Made by a program: the position numbers and the translations under genes
The notes under the pieces: model-generated
The model's database searches: none
What the model saw: the letters and a program-made list of their open reading frames with translations, nothing else
Told to the model about the DNA's origin: nothing
NCBI GenBank assembly: GCA_964387205.1
Contig: CAYLVY010000097.1
Span: 1-13,675, forward strand
DNA: 13,675 bases
DNA from: CAIVAT01 sp964387205
Lineage (GTDB): Bacteria > Bacteroidota > Bacteroidia > Bacteroidales > FEN-979
Direction of reading: 5' to 3'
Shown: positions 1-6,198 of the stretch, one piece after another
Numbering within the stretch: position 1 is the stretch's first letter
Layout: each line of letters begins with the position of its first letter

Positions 1-55
1 AACCGCCGACCAGCTGATTACAAATCAGCTGCTCTACCAGCTGAGCTACATCGGC
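1..55 (-). tRNA. tRNA-Thr (UGU anticodon), 5' portion, truncated by window edge
   Basis: Read on the minus strand, the RNA starts at 55 with GCCGATG (acceptor 5' strand), continues into TAGCTCAGCTGGTAGAGC (D arm), then an anticodon stem CTGAT/ATCAG closing the loop TTTGTAA. The anticodon is TGT (plus positions 20-22), which reads ACA threonine codons. The variable loop and the start of the T arm follow, and the T loop and 3' acceptor strand lie outside the window. It lies downstream of hpf on the same strand and has its own promoter at 82-112. In Bacteroidota this tRNA commonly opens a tRNA cluster leading to tuf; that part is expectation, not seen. Confidence 0.93.
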
Positions 56-81
56 AAAACAGCTCCTTTAAAAAAGGACTG

Positions 82-112
82 CAAAATTAGAAACTATTTT
101 AAATAGTTCAAA
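82..112 (-). promoter_or_regulatory. Bacteroidota-type promoter of the tRNA-Thr transcript
   Basis: On the minus strand a -33 box TTTG (plus 109-112) is followed after exactly 19 bp by a -7 box TAATTTTG (plus 82-89), matching the TTTG-N19-TANNTTTG consensus of Bacteroidota primary sigma factors. Transcription would start near 75, about 20 nt before the mature tRNA 5' end. A perfect 8-bp inverted repeat with a 1-nt centre (92-108) fills the spacer, and a second one, TCCTTT/AAAGGA (64-78), spans the predicted start site. Confidence 0.8.
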
Positions 113-181
113 GGATTTTTTGAAAATAACCCGTAAAAAATGCAACTTTTTTTAACAAATTGCGTACCGAAGTGTTATATA

Positions 182-216
182 CCTGACAAGCAACTGATTA
201 CAAATTCGATGTCAGG
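182..216 (-). repeat. Hairpin downstream of hpf containing a tRNA-Thr anticodon-like core
   Basis: CCTGACA (182-188) and TGTCAGG (210-216) form a perfect 7-bp inverted repeat around a 21-nt loop, 20 nt past the hpf stop codon. The loop contains CAACTGATTACAAAT (191-205), which matches 14 of 15 bases of the tRNA-Thr anticodon arm at 11-25. No T tract follows, so a classical terminator is not supported. It may be a 3'-end stabilising or processing hairpin, or a tRNA or attachment-site relic. Confidence 0.5.
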
Positions 217-235
217 ATTCCTCCCGGCAGGGTTT

Positions 236-535
236 TTAAATGCCCCGTACCTTTTCTTTATGCTTGACCAGTTGCTTGCGCAAAGCGTCTGTTACCAGGT
301 CAACCGCACCTTCAAATGTACTGGATTCCTTCTTGGCAAAGAGGTCATAGCCTTTGATCTGGAGCCTTACTTCGGCGATCTTATTCTCACGGTTCTCGGC
401 ATTTTCCAGCTTCAGGATCACTTCGCCGCCAAGAACGCCTTCAAAATATTGCTGTAACTTTTCGAGCCTCTCACGAATAAATGCCTCAAGTTTTTTATCA
501 GCCTTAAAATGAACAGAGTTAATAATCAGATTCAT
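236..535 (-). CDS. hpf: Ribosome hibernation-promoting factor, short HPF/RaiA family
   Basis: The 99-residue protein matches the short HPF/YfiA (ribosomal subunit interface protein) family. It has an N-terminal beta strand (INSVHFKADKKLEAFI), a long amphipathic helix (RERLEKLQQYF), a strand pair around VILKLENAENRENKIAEV, and a basic C-terminal helix (DALRKQLVKHKEK). The family binds the decoding centre and mRNA channel of the small subunit to inactivate ribosomes in stationary phase or stress. It lacks the C-terminal dimerisation domain of long HPF. It lies 14 bp downstream of xerC on the same strand and so is probably co-transcribed with it. The start at 535 is fixed by a strong Shine-Dalgarno sequence, which is unusual here. 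Confidence 0.92.
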   Translation of the reverse strand: MNLIINSVHFKADKKLEAFIRERLEKLQQYFEGVLGGEVILKLENAENRENKIAEVRLQIKGYDLFAKKESSTFEGAVDLVTDALRKQLVKHKEKVRGI

Positions 536-539
536 TCAA

Positions 540-546
540 ACCTCCT
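540..546 (-). promoter_or_regulatory. Strong Shine-Dalgarno sequence for hpf
   Basis: On the minus strand AGGAGGT is placed 4 nt before the hpf ATG, inside the 14-bp gap after the xerC stop codon. A full SD is notable because most other genes in this window show none, as is usual in Bacteroidota. It suggests that hpf translation is set high or is independent of coupling to xerC. Confidence 0.8.
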
Positions 547-549
547 TTT

Positions 550-1425
550 TTATGCCTTTGGATGGGCTAGTTTGTAAACATTTTTTAACTTCTCTATAGT
601 GTTGTGGGTGTAAACCTGGGTGGCAGCCAGGCTGGCGTGGCCAAGCAGTTCCTTGACCGCATTCAGGTCGGCACCATTGTTGAGCAAATGGGTTGCAAAG
701 GTGTGACGAAGCACGTGAGGGCTCCGCTTCGACAAGGTAGTCACATTTCCGAGATATCCTTTCACTATCCGGTACACCAACCCGGGATACACCGGCTGGC
801 CCTTATCCGTGAGCCAAACCAGGTCCGATACTCCGAATTTTCTTGACTTTTCCTCCAGATACAATTTCATCATCTTGCCCAGATAAGGAGAGAACGGTAC
901 AATCCGCTCTTTATTACGTTTACCTGTTATCCGGATGGTATTGCTTTTGAAATCGATATCTTTCTCACGCATGCCGGTCAATTCCGCCCGGCGGATCCCG
1001 GTGCTGTATAGAAATTCAAGCATCATCCTGTTACGTGACCCGCTGTACCCTTCCCCGAAATCCACCTCGTCAAACAACCGCTCCATCTCCTCACTGGCCA
1101 AGAAACCCGGTAGCCTGCGCGGTGTCCTTGGGGCCACTACTTTTTCCATTGGACTGGCCTTCAACGATCCTGTATGCATTAAATACCGGAAAAAGGAACG
1201 TAAGACTGAGATTTTTCTCTGAATTGACCGTGGCGATACTCCTGCCTGAGCTTGCTCCACCAACCAGGACCTGATCATGGAAGCATGGATCCCTTCAGGT
1301 TCTGTGATTCCGGCATTTTCTCCGAGATACTTGAAAAACTGATCCAGATCTGTCCGATAAGCGGTAACTGTGAGAACCGAATATCGTTTTTCAAATTCAA
1401 TGTATGCCAGAAACCTTTCCTTCAC
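550..1425 (-). CDS. xerC: Tyrosine recombinase XerC-like (chromosome dimer resolution)
   Basis: The 291-residue protein has the two-domain Xer architecture. The N-terminal SAM-like core-binding domain (about 1-90) includes the FLAYIEFEKRYS start typical of the family. The C-terminal catalytic domain (about 105-285) carries R145 (STGIRRAEL), K169 (TGKRNKER), H237-x-x-R240 (HVLRHTFATH), H263 (LLGHASL) and nucleophile Y272 (VYTH). The length equals a housekeeping Xer rather than a phage integrase. These enzymes resolve chromosome dimers at dif during division. Assignment to XerC rather than XerD is uncertain from sequence alone. The start codon is GTG at 1425; no in-frame ATG gives a better family match. 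It sits between rpsU (97 bp upstream) and hpf (14 bp downstream), a standard Bacteroidota context. Confidence 0.93.
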   Translation of the reverse strand: MKERFLAYIEFEKRYSVLTVTAYRTDLDQFFKYLGENAGITEPEGIHASMIRSWLVEQAQAGVSPRSIQRKISVLRSFFRYLMHTGSLKASPMEKVVAPRTPRRLPGFLASEEMERLFDEVDFGEGYSGSRNRMMLEFLYSTGIRRAELTGMREKDIDFKSNTIRITGKRNKERIVPFSPYLGKMMKLYLEEKSRKFGVSDLVWLTDKGQPVYPGLVYRIVKGYLGNVTTLSKRSPHVLRHTFATHLLNNGADLNAVKELLGHASLAATQVYTHNTIEKLKNVYKLAHPKA

Positions 1426-1463
1426 TGATCAGCTACAACTGAAATTTAGGCTGTAAAGAGCAG

Positions 1464-1487
1464 GGTAAATATACAAAGATATTTACC
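1464..1487 (-). promoter_or_regulatory. Palindrome overlapping a candidate -7 box between rpsU and xerC
   Basis: GGTAAATAT (1464-1472) and ATATTTACC (1479-1487) form a perfect 9-bp inverted repeat with a 6-nt centre. On the minus strand the centre creates TATCTTTG (plus 1474-1481), a perfect TANNTTTG -7 box about 50 nt before the xerC start. No convincing -33 TTTG is found at the usual spacing. It may be an operator on an internal xerC-hpf promoter, or an RNA hairpin separating rpsU from xerC in a common transcript. Confidence 0.5.
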
Positions 1488-1522
1488 AAAAGCAAAATTC
1501 CCGGGAAAAAAAGTGGTAAAGG

Positions 1523-1720
1523 CTACTTTGCAGCTTCCGCATCCTGCAGGCGCTGGATGTAGATCGCTTTATTTACCTCCTCACGCCGGATCACAGAGGG
1601 CTTGGTGAACTTCTGACGCTCACGCAACTCCTTCACCACACCGGTTTTTTCAAATTTCCGCTTAAGCTTTTTTAACGATCTGTCAATGCTTTCGCCTTCT
1701 TTCACAGGTACAATGATCAT
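1523..1720 (-). CDS. rpsU: 30S ribosomal protein bS21
   Basis: The 65-residue product starts MIIVPVKEGESIDRSLKKLK and continues with a very basic helical stretch (RKFEKTG, ELRERQKFTKPSVIRREE) characteristic of bS21, which binds near the anti-Shine-Dalgarno region of 16S rRNA on the 30S platform. The reading frame is open for 19 more codons upstream (to 1777), but the family begins at MIIVPVKEGES. An AAAGGA sequence a few bases before this ATG and a promoter further upstream (1775-1806) both support the internal start at 1720. It heads the rpsU-xerC-hpf block. bS21 of many Bacteroidota is of this length. Confidence 0.95.
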   Translation of the reverse strand: MIIVPVKEGESIDRSLKKLKRKFEKTGVVKELRERQKFTKPSVIRREEVNKAIYIQRLQDAEAAK

Positions 1721-1774
1721 ACTAATCCTTTGCTTTCTTTTTTGGTGATTACTCCATGGTTTGTTAAAGGGCTG

Positions 1775-1806
1775 CAAAAGTACAACAACTTTAAATTATT
1801 TCCAAA
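1775..1806 (-). promoter_or_regulatory. Bacteroidota-type promoter of rpsU
   Basis: On the minus strand TTTG (plus 1803-1806), a 20-bp spacer and TACTTTTG (plus 1775-1782) match the -33/-7 consensus. The predicted start near 1768 gives a leader of roughly 48 nt before the rpsU ATG. The position confirms that the longer rpsU reading frame starting at 1777 is not used. Confidence 0.75.
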
Positions 1807-1871
1807 AGTGTTTTTACAATCAGATTTTTAAACAACCTCCGTTCATAACACGTCCGGTTTCGCTTACCAAT

Positions 1872-4082
1872 CTACAAATGCTTCAAGATAAAATCGGTCA
1901 TCCGGCGATAAAGGTGGTAAGTCGTACCCTTACCGGAATATATCCCATGATTGCTGTTGGGATAAAACTCCGAATCGAACTCCTTCCCGGCGGCCACCAA
2001 TGCCGAGAACATATCGTAGGCATTCTGCGGATGGACATTGTCATCGGCCATACCGTGGATCATCAGCAACTTGCCGCGCATTTCGGCTGCATGGTTGACC
2101 GGTGAATTGGACTCATACCCATCATTGTTCTCCTTCGGGGTTCGCATAAACCGTTCAGTATAAATATTATCATAGTATTTCCAGTTGGTCACCGGTGCCA
2201 CTGCTATCCCGAAGCTAAACTGGTCGGCTCCTTTGGTCAGACAGGACAGGGTAAGGTATCCCCCGAAACTCCAGCCCCACATTCCGATTCGCTGCGGATC
2301 GACATATGGTAAGGTAGTAAGATATTTCGCAGCCGAAACCTGGTCTTCCGTTTCGTATTTGCCCAGTTGCAGGTAAGTACACTTTTTGAACTCCTCTCCC
2401 CTGCCTCCGGTTCCCCGGTTATCTACCGACACCACGATGATACCGTTTTGCGCCCACATCTGGTTCCAGGAGGATACGGCCCCCCAGCGGTTGTTGACAG
2501 TTTGCGAACCCGGCCCTCCGTAGATCGTGAAAAGTACCGGATACTTTTTTGAGGGATCAAAATCAGGAGGTTTGACCATAAAACCGTTTAGCTCCGTCCC
2601 TTCGTCATTCCGGAAAGTAAAGAATTCGGCAGGCGTGAAACGGTAACCTGCCGTAATTTCCTTAAGCCTGGCATTGTCCTGGATAACACGCACCTCCCTG
2701 CCATCGGCGCGATGCACCGAAAACACGGTGGGCGTATTGATGTCGCTCCACCGGTTCAGGTAAAACTGAAATCCTTTGCTGAATGAGGCGGAGTTTGTAC
2801 CTTTTTTGTCACTGAGCTTGCGTTTACGTTTTCCATCCAGCGATACTGCGGCCACATCCCTGTCGAGTGGGGATGTTTCGGTCGATGAAAAATAGACTAA
2901 CCCACCTGCCTCATCCACGCCGTAAACTTCATCTACCTCCCAGTTGCCAGTGGTCAGTTGCCGGATAAGCCGGCCATTCATATCATATAGGTAAAGATGC
3001 CGGTAGCCATCCTTTTCGCTGGAAATCAGAAACTCCTTGCCATTTTTAAAAAAATGCCAGTGATCATTGATATCAATATAATACTTGCTTTCTTCGCGAT
3101 ATATCACCCTGGAATTTCCGGTGGAAGCATCGGAAAGCATCAGCTCCAGGCGGCTCTGGTGGCGGTTCATCCTGTACATGGCCAGGGTATTGTCATCTGA
3201 AGTCCATTTGATCCGGGGAATGTAGATATCTGTTTCAGTACCAATATCCACAGGAATGGTTTTTCCGGATTCAAGCGAATAAATCATGACCGAGATCAAT
3301 GAATTATCCTCACCCGCCTTAGGGTACTTGTATTTATATTGCTCCGGGTAGAGATCCCCGTAATACGTGAGCTGATACTCCTTTACCCTGCTTTCGTCAA
3401 ACCGGTAATATGCGATCCTGCGGCTGTCAGGCGACCAGAAAAAGGCCAGAGTGAAACCGAATTCTTCTTCATATACCCAATCGGTGGCACCATTGATTAC
3501 CTCGTTCATTCTACCATCGTCCGTGATCCTGAATTCTTTCAGAACCGCGAGTTTTCCTTTTTCTATCCCGATTTCCGAAATGAAGATATTATTGTCTCTG
3601 ACGAAAGCCACTTTGGTTCCATCGGGCGAAAAGGTAGCCAACCGCTGCTTTCCTTCCGGGGAAAGGGGAACCAGGCTCCTGGTTCTTCGGTCAAAAATAT
3701 AATAGTTGGATTTGGATGAATAGCGGTAGATTGATTCCGTGGCGGTTGCAAAAAGCATGCGCGATTCATCTTCACTGAATTCGTAACTGCCCATTTCAAT
3801 GGGCGTGGTATCGCCGGGAGCGATCAGATCGCCGGATTTCACCAGTACCTCCTTCAAAAGACCTGTGGCGTATGAATAGCTGTTCAGGCTGTCTGATTTT
3901 AACTGACAATAGTGTTCGCCATCACTGAGCGATTGCCAACCGTACACCCCTTTTGAAGCAAATGTTCTTTTTTTGAATAGGTCGTCCAGGGTAATTGTTT
4001 TAGGTTCTTCGGATTGTTGTGCAAAACCTGATTGCAACACTGTTGCAATCGTAAGGCAGGCAAAGAATAGTTTAGTCGTCAT
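1872..4082 (-). CDS. Secreted dipeptidyl peptidase IV-type serine peptidase (S9B)
   Basis: The 736-residue protein starts with a signal peptide (MTTKLFFACLTIATVLQSGF, likely cleaved after AQQ). An eight-bladed beta-propeller region (about 45-490) contains DWVYEEEF (201-208), whose paired glutamates E205/E206 bind the substrate free amino terminus in DPP-IV. The alpha/beta-hydrolase domain (about 500-736) has YGGPGSQ (521-527, oxyanion tyrosine), nucleophile S605 in GWSFGG, D680 in HGMADDNVH and H712 in NSNHG. All catalytic elements are intact and length is normal for the family. It removes N-terminal dipeptides, mostly X-Pro, from peptides in the periplasm or at the cell surface and supports peptide scavenging in proteolytic Bacteroidota. 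It appears monocistronic, with a -7 box at 4111-4118. GWSFGG instead of the commoner GWSYGG is a conservative variant. Confidence 0.95.
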   Translation of the reverse strand: MTTKLFFACLTIATVLQSGFAQQSEEPKTITLDDLFKKRTFASKGVYGWQSLSDGEHYCQLKSDSLNSYSYATGLLKEVLVKSGDLIAPGDTTPIEMGSYEFSEDESRMLFATATESIYRYSSKSNYYIFDRRTRSLVPLSPEGKQRLATFSPDGTKVAFVRDNNIFISEIGIEKGKLAVLKEFRITDDGRMNEVINGATDWVYEEEFGFTLAFFWSPDSRRIAYYRFDESRVKEYQLTYYGDLYPEQYKYKYPKAGEDNSLISVMIYSLESGKTIPVDIGTETDIYIPRIKWTSDDNTLAMYRMNRHQSRLELMLSDASTGNSRVIYREESKYYIDINDHWHFFKNGKEFLISSEKDGYRHLYLYDMNGRLIRQLTTGNWEVDEVYGVDEAGGLVYFSSTETSPLDRDVAAVSLDGKRKRKLSDKKGTNSASFSKGFQFYLNRWSDINTPTVFSVHRADGREVRVIQDNARLKEITAGYRFTPAEFFTFRNDEGTELNGFMVKPPDFDPSKKYPVLFTIYGGPGSQTVNNRWGAVSSWNQMWAQNGIIVVSVDNRGTGGRGEEFKKCTYLQLGKYETEDQVSAAKYLTTLPYVDPQRIGMWGWSFGGYLTLSCLTKGADQFSFGIAVAPVTNWKYYDNIYTERFMRTPKENNDGYESNSPVNHAAEMRGKLLMIHGMADDNVHPQNAYDMFSALVAAGKEFDSEFYPNSNHGIYSGKGTTYHLYRRMTDFILKHL

Positions 4083-4110
4083 AAAGATTTGATGAAAAGG
4101 AATTTGCGGT

Positions 4111-4118
4111 CAAAGTTA
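4111..4118 (-). promoter_or_regulatory. Candidate -7 box of the DPP-IV gene
   Basis: On the minus strand TAACTTTG fits TANNTTTG, about 28 nt before the start codon. The best -33 candidate (TTTC at plus 4136-4139, 17-bp spacing) is weak. It overlaps the -33 region of the divergent tRNA-Val promoter. Confidence 0.55.
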
Positions 4119-4133
4119 GAAATTTTCCCTCAG

Positions 4134-4166
4134 TTGAAAGGATATGACAGAGATTTTATATCTTTG
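4134..4166 (+). promoter_or_regulatory. Promoter of tRNA-Val
   Basis: TTG at 4134-4136 and TATCTTTG at 4159-4166 form a -33/-7 pair with a slightly long 22-bp spacer. The predicted transcription start is about 6 nt before the mature tRNA 5' end at 4178, leaving a very short leader. Confidence 0.65.
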
Positions 4167-4177
4167 CACCCCCATAC

Positions 4178-4252
4178 GGGATGTTAGCTCAGTTGGTTCA
4201 GAGCATCGCCTTGACAGGGCGGGGGCCGTGGGTTCGAGTCCCTCACATCCCA
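4178..4252 (+). tRNA. tRNA-Val (GAC anticodon)
   Basis: The sequence folds into a complete cloverleaf. The acceptor pair is GGGATGT (4178-4184) with ACATCCC (4245-4251) and discriminator A at 4252. The D stem is GCTC/GAGC. The anticodon stem TCGCC/GGCGG closes the loop TTGACAG with anticodon GAC, reading GUC valine codons. The variable loop is 5 nt, and the T arm is GTGGG-TTCGAGT-CCCTC. CCA is not encoded (CT follows). The T stem contains one U-U mismatch at its second pair. It is a single-gene transcript bounded by its own promoter and terminator. Confidence 0.95.
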
Positions 4253-4288
4253 CTAAAATTCGCCTGTAAATTGCAGGAAACCAAGAAC

Positions 4289-4320
4289 AGCCGCTAATTG
4301 CAGCGGCTTTTTTTATTTTT
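4289..4320 (+). terminator. Rho-independent terminator after tRNA-Val
   Basis: AGCCGCT (4289-4295) pairs with AGCGGCT (4302-4308) around a 6-nt loop and is followed by a T-rich run (4308-4320). It lies 36 nt past the tRNA 3' end. The opposite strand lacks a T tract, so termination is unidirectional. Confidence 0.88.
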
Positions 4321-4496
4321 CCCATTCACTGTCTTTTTTTCGCTGATTCCGGTTTCCGAATTAAGAAAACGGATCGTGTTGCTAAAGGGTTTTTCGAACA
4401 TGTCCGGGCTGTCAGGCGTTTATAGTCGTATCTGACCACAGACAAACGAGCATGTCGGTGTTGTTTGGTAATCCCCCGCAGGGGACGAATAGGACT
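4321..4496. other. Gene-free stretch, first part of the tRNA-Val/MBL intergenic region
   Basis: No open reading frame with coding character, RNA gene or promoter is recognised here. The only structured element is a degenerate short palindrome CCCC-GCA-GGGG followed by ACGAAT (4474-4490), which resembles the better copies at 4647 and 4701. Confidence 0.5.
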
Positions 4497-4566
4497 CTGA
4501 TGACACTGATGACCGGGTTTTCTCTGATAAAAAATCTGTGTAAATCATACCATTCAGCGTTATCAG
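4497..4566. repeat. Imperfect inverted-repeat element (MITE/REP-like)
   Basis: CTGATGACACTGA (4497-4509) and TCAGCGTTATCAG (4554-4566) are inverted repeats matching at 11 of 13 positions. They enclose an AT-rich segment with AAAAAATCTGTGTAAATC. The style resembles non-coding dispersed repeats seen in Bacteroidota intergenic DNA; copy number elsewhere cannot be seen here. Confidence 0.5.
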
Positions 4567-4646
4567 GGTTAAACTCATTCCCCGGGACGTGTTAACTGCA
4601 TTTTATACTTCCTGTTTTTGTAGCAGGAAATGCCCCCCCAGCCTAG

Positions 4647-4725
4647 GTCCCAAAGGGACAAAATATGGGTTACAGACGGCATCACCGCGCGAAAACCCAA
4701 GTCCCGTAGGGACGAAATATTGGCA
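4647..4725 (+). repeat. Tandem REP-like palindromes, GTCCC-NNN-GGGAC followed by (G/A)AAATAT
   Basis: Two direct copies are present. The first is GTCCC-AAA-GGGAC-AAAATAT (4647-4666) and the second GTCCC-GTA-GGGAC-GAAATAT (4701-4720), with start points 54 bp apart. Each is a 5-bp perfect palindrome with a 3-nt loop and a conserved A/T-rich tail, the design of REP elements mobilised by TnpA-REP (RAYT, Y1-type) transposases. A degenerate third copy lies at 4474-4490. No transposase is present in the window. Confidence 0.65.
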
Positions 4726-4762
4726 GATAATAATCCGGAACAACATATCCGGAGCTTTTCGT

Positions 4763-4770
4763 TACATTTG
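4763..4770 (+). promoter_or_regulatory. Candidate -7 box of the MBL nuclease-pyk operon
   Basis: TACATTTG fits TANNTTTG and lies 20 bp before the ATG at 4791, predicting a leader of about 14 nt. No clear -33 TTTG is found at 19-22 bp upstream, so the call is tentative. Confidence 0.5.
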
Positions 4771-4790
4771 GCTCCTAAATTGCCGCTGCT

Positions 4791-6182
4791 ATGAAGATAA
4801 CCTTTTTCGGAGCCGCCGGTGGGGTTACCGGAGCCTCCTATCATTGTGAAACCGACAAAGCCTCGCTGCTGATCGACTGCGGAATGTTCCAGGGCGATAA
4901 AAAAGCCGACGACCTAAACCGCCTCCCGCCGCCGGTTCGCTACGATGCCCTCGATGCCATCGTACTCACCCACGCGCATCTCGACCATTGCGGCCGCCTC
5001 CCGCTGGTGGCAAAAGCAGGTTACAACCGGGCAGTGTACGCAACGCCCGCCACCGCAGACCTGGTCGCCCTGATCCTCCGCGACGCCTGGAAAGTCTATA
5101 CCGCCGACCTCGAGAAAATGAACCGCCGGCAGGATCGGCTGGGAAAACCAAGGTTCAGGCCCCTTTATGAAGAGAGGGATATGGAAAAAGCCATCTCGCT
5201 GATCCGTCCCATCGATTATCATAAAGCCTTCGAAGTAGCGCCGGGAATGAAGATCACCATCCGGGAAGCCGGCCATATACTGGGTTCGGGAACCATTTCC
5301 CTATCGGTGATCTCAAAAAGAAAGAAAAGAACAGTGGTTTTTTCAGGCGATCTCGGTGCCCGGGGTATGCCCATCGTACGTGATCCCGAACCTTTTCATG
5401 AAGCCGACATGGTCATCATGGAATCGACCTACGGCGACCGCGACCACAAACCATTGCACCAGACGCTGGACGAGGCAACCGAAGTCATCCGCCATGCGCT
5501 GGAAAGCAAGGGAAAGATCCTTGTCCCCTCTTTCGCAGTTGGTCGCACACAAGACCTGATCTATTACCTCGGACAAACGTTTCGCCACGGCGATCTTCCC
5601 AAATTCCCTATTTACCTCGACAGCCCCATGGCCATTGAAGCCTCCCGGATTTATGCCGCCCATCCCGAATTGTGGGATGAGGAAATGGTGGAATTCGTCT
5701 CCGAAGGCGGCGATGAACTCACCGGCGGATTCATCCGCCAGGTATCCGGTGCTGAAGAGTCGCGAAGCCTTAACGACAAAGAGGGCCCGCTTATGATCAT
5801 CGCAGGTTCCGGCATGTGCAACGCCGGTCGCATTCAGCATCACCTGAGACATAACCTATGGAAAAAGGAGACCTCGGTGATGATCGTCGGATACCAGGCT
5901 GCCGGCACTCTCGGGCGCAGGTTGGTCGATGGGGAACGATTTGTCAGGATTTTCGGGGAAAGGATAGCCGTCCGGGCTACTATCCATAAACTGGGAGGAT
6001 TCAGCGCCCACGCCGGGCAATCGGAACTCCTGAAATGGTTCAATGCCGTCGCACCTGTCCGTCCTGTCGTTGTCCTTACCCACGGGGAAGATAAAGCCAG
6101 GGAGACATTGGCTGCCATCATACGGCACAACTACGGGCTCAAACCCTTTCTTCCGCAATACGGAGACAGTATTGAAATCTGA
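4791..6182 (+). CDS. Metallo-beta-lactamase fold beta-CASP RNA-processing exonuclease
   Basis: The 463-residue cytosolic protein has all signatures of a beta-CASP nuclease with a C-terminal RMMBL segment. HAHLDH (61-66) is motif 2. H162 (GHILGSG) and D187 (SGDLG) are motifs 3 and 4, binding the two zinc ions. E211-STYGD is beta-CASP motif A, GSGMCNAGRIQHHL (339-352) motif B, and GGFSAHAGQ (402-410, H407) motif C. H431 (LTHGE) is the final zinc ligand. Family members (CPSF73/Ysh1-like, RNase J relatives) cut or trim RNA. The precise substrate is unknown. No signal peptide is seen. It precedes pyk by 16 bp on the same strand, so the two are probably one transcript. The ATG at 4791 aligns with the family N-terminus (MKITFFGAAGGVTGS-like); no Shine-Dalgarno is visible. 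Confidence 0.93.
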   Translation: MKITFFGAAGGVTGASYHCETDKASLLIDCGMFQGDKKADDLNRLPPPVRYDALDAIVLTHAHLDHCGRLPLVAKAGYNRAVYATPATADLVALILRDAWKVYTADLEKMNRRQDRLGKPRFRPLYEERDMEKAISLIRPIDYHKAFEVAPGMKITIREAGHILGSGTISLSVISKRKKRTVVFSGDLGARGMPIVRDPEPFHEADMVIMESTYGDRDHKPLHQTLDEATEVIRHALESKGKILVPSFAVGRTQDLIYYLGQTFRHGDLPKFPIYLDSPMAIEASRIYAAHPELWDEEMVEFVSEGGDELTGGFIRQVSGAEESRSLNDKEGPLMIIAGSGMCNAGRIQHHLRHNLWKKETSVMIVGYQAAGTLGRRLVDGERFVRIFGERIAVRATIHKLGGFSAHAGQSELLKWFNAVAPVRPVVVLTHGEDKARETLAAIIRHNYGLKPFLPQYGDSIEI

Positions 6183-6198
6183 TCGATAACCCTTTATC

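Noticed and set aside
140..457. 105-aa plus-strand frame over the hpf 3' region
   Set aside because: Antisense to hpf, which has strong family identity and a Shine-Dalgarno sequence; no homology recognised.
550..1425. Phage or ICE integrase next to a tRNA gene
   Set aside because: Length, motifs and the rpsU-hpf setting fit housekeeping XerC, and no other mobile-element gene is present nearby.
1721..1777. Nineteen-codon N-terminal extension of rpsU
   Set aside because: bS21 proteins start at MIIVPVKEGES, and the extension overlaps the rpsU promoter -7 box.
4647..4725. Possible CRISPR array
   Set aside because: Only two good repeat units with divergent internal bases, a strong short palindrome and no cas genes; REP-like elements explain it better.
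4575..4849. Overlapping small frames (89 aa minus, 86 aa plus) in the intergenic region before the MBL gene
   Set aside because: Both run across REP-like palindromes, and peptides such as SLRDLGF and LSLWDLG are translations of the repeat units. There is no other coding signal.
5343..5852. 169-codon minus-strand frame opposite the beta-CASP nuclease
   Set aside because: No family resemblance; the plus-strand gene has every catalytic motif, so this is a shadow frame.
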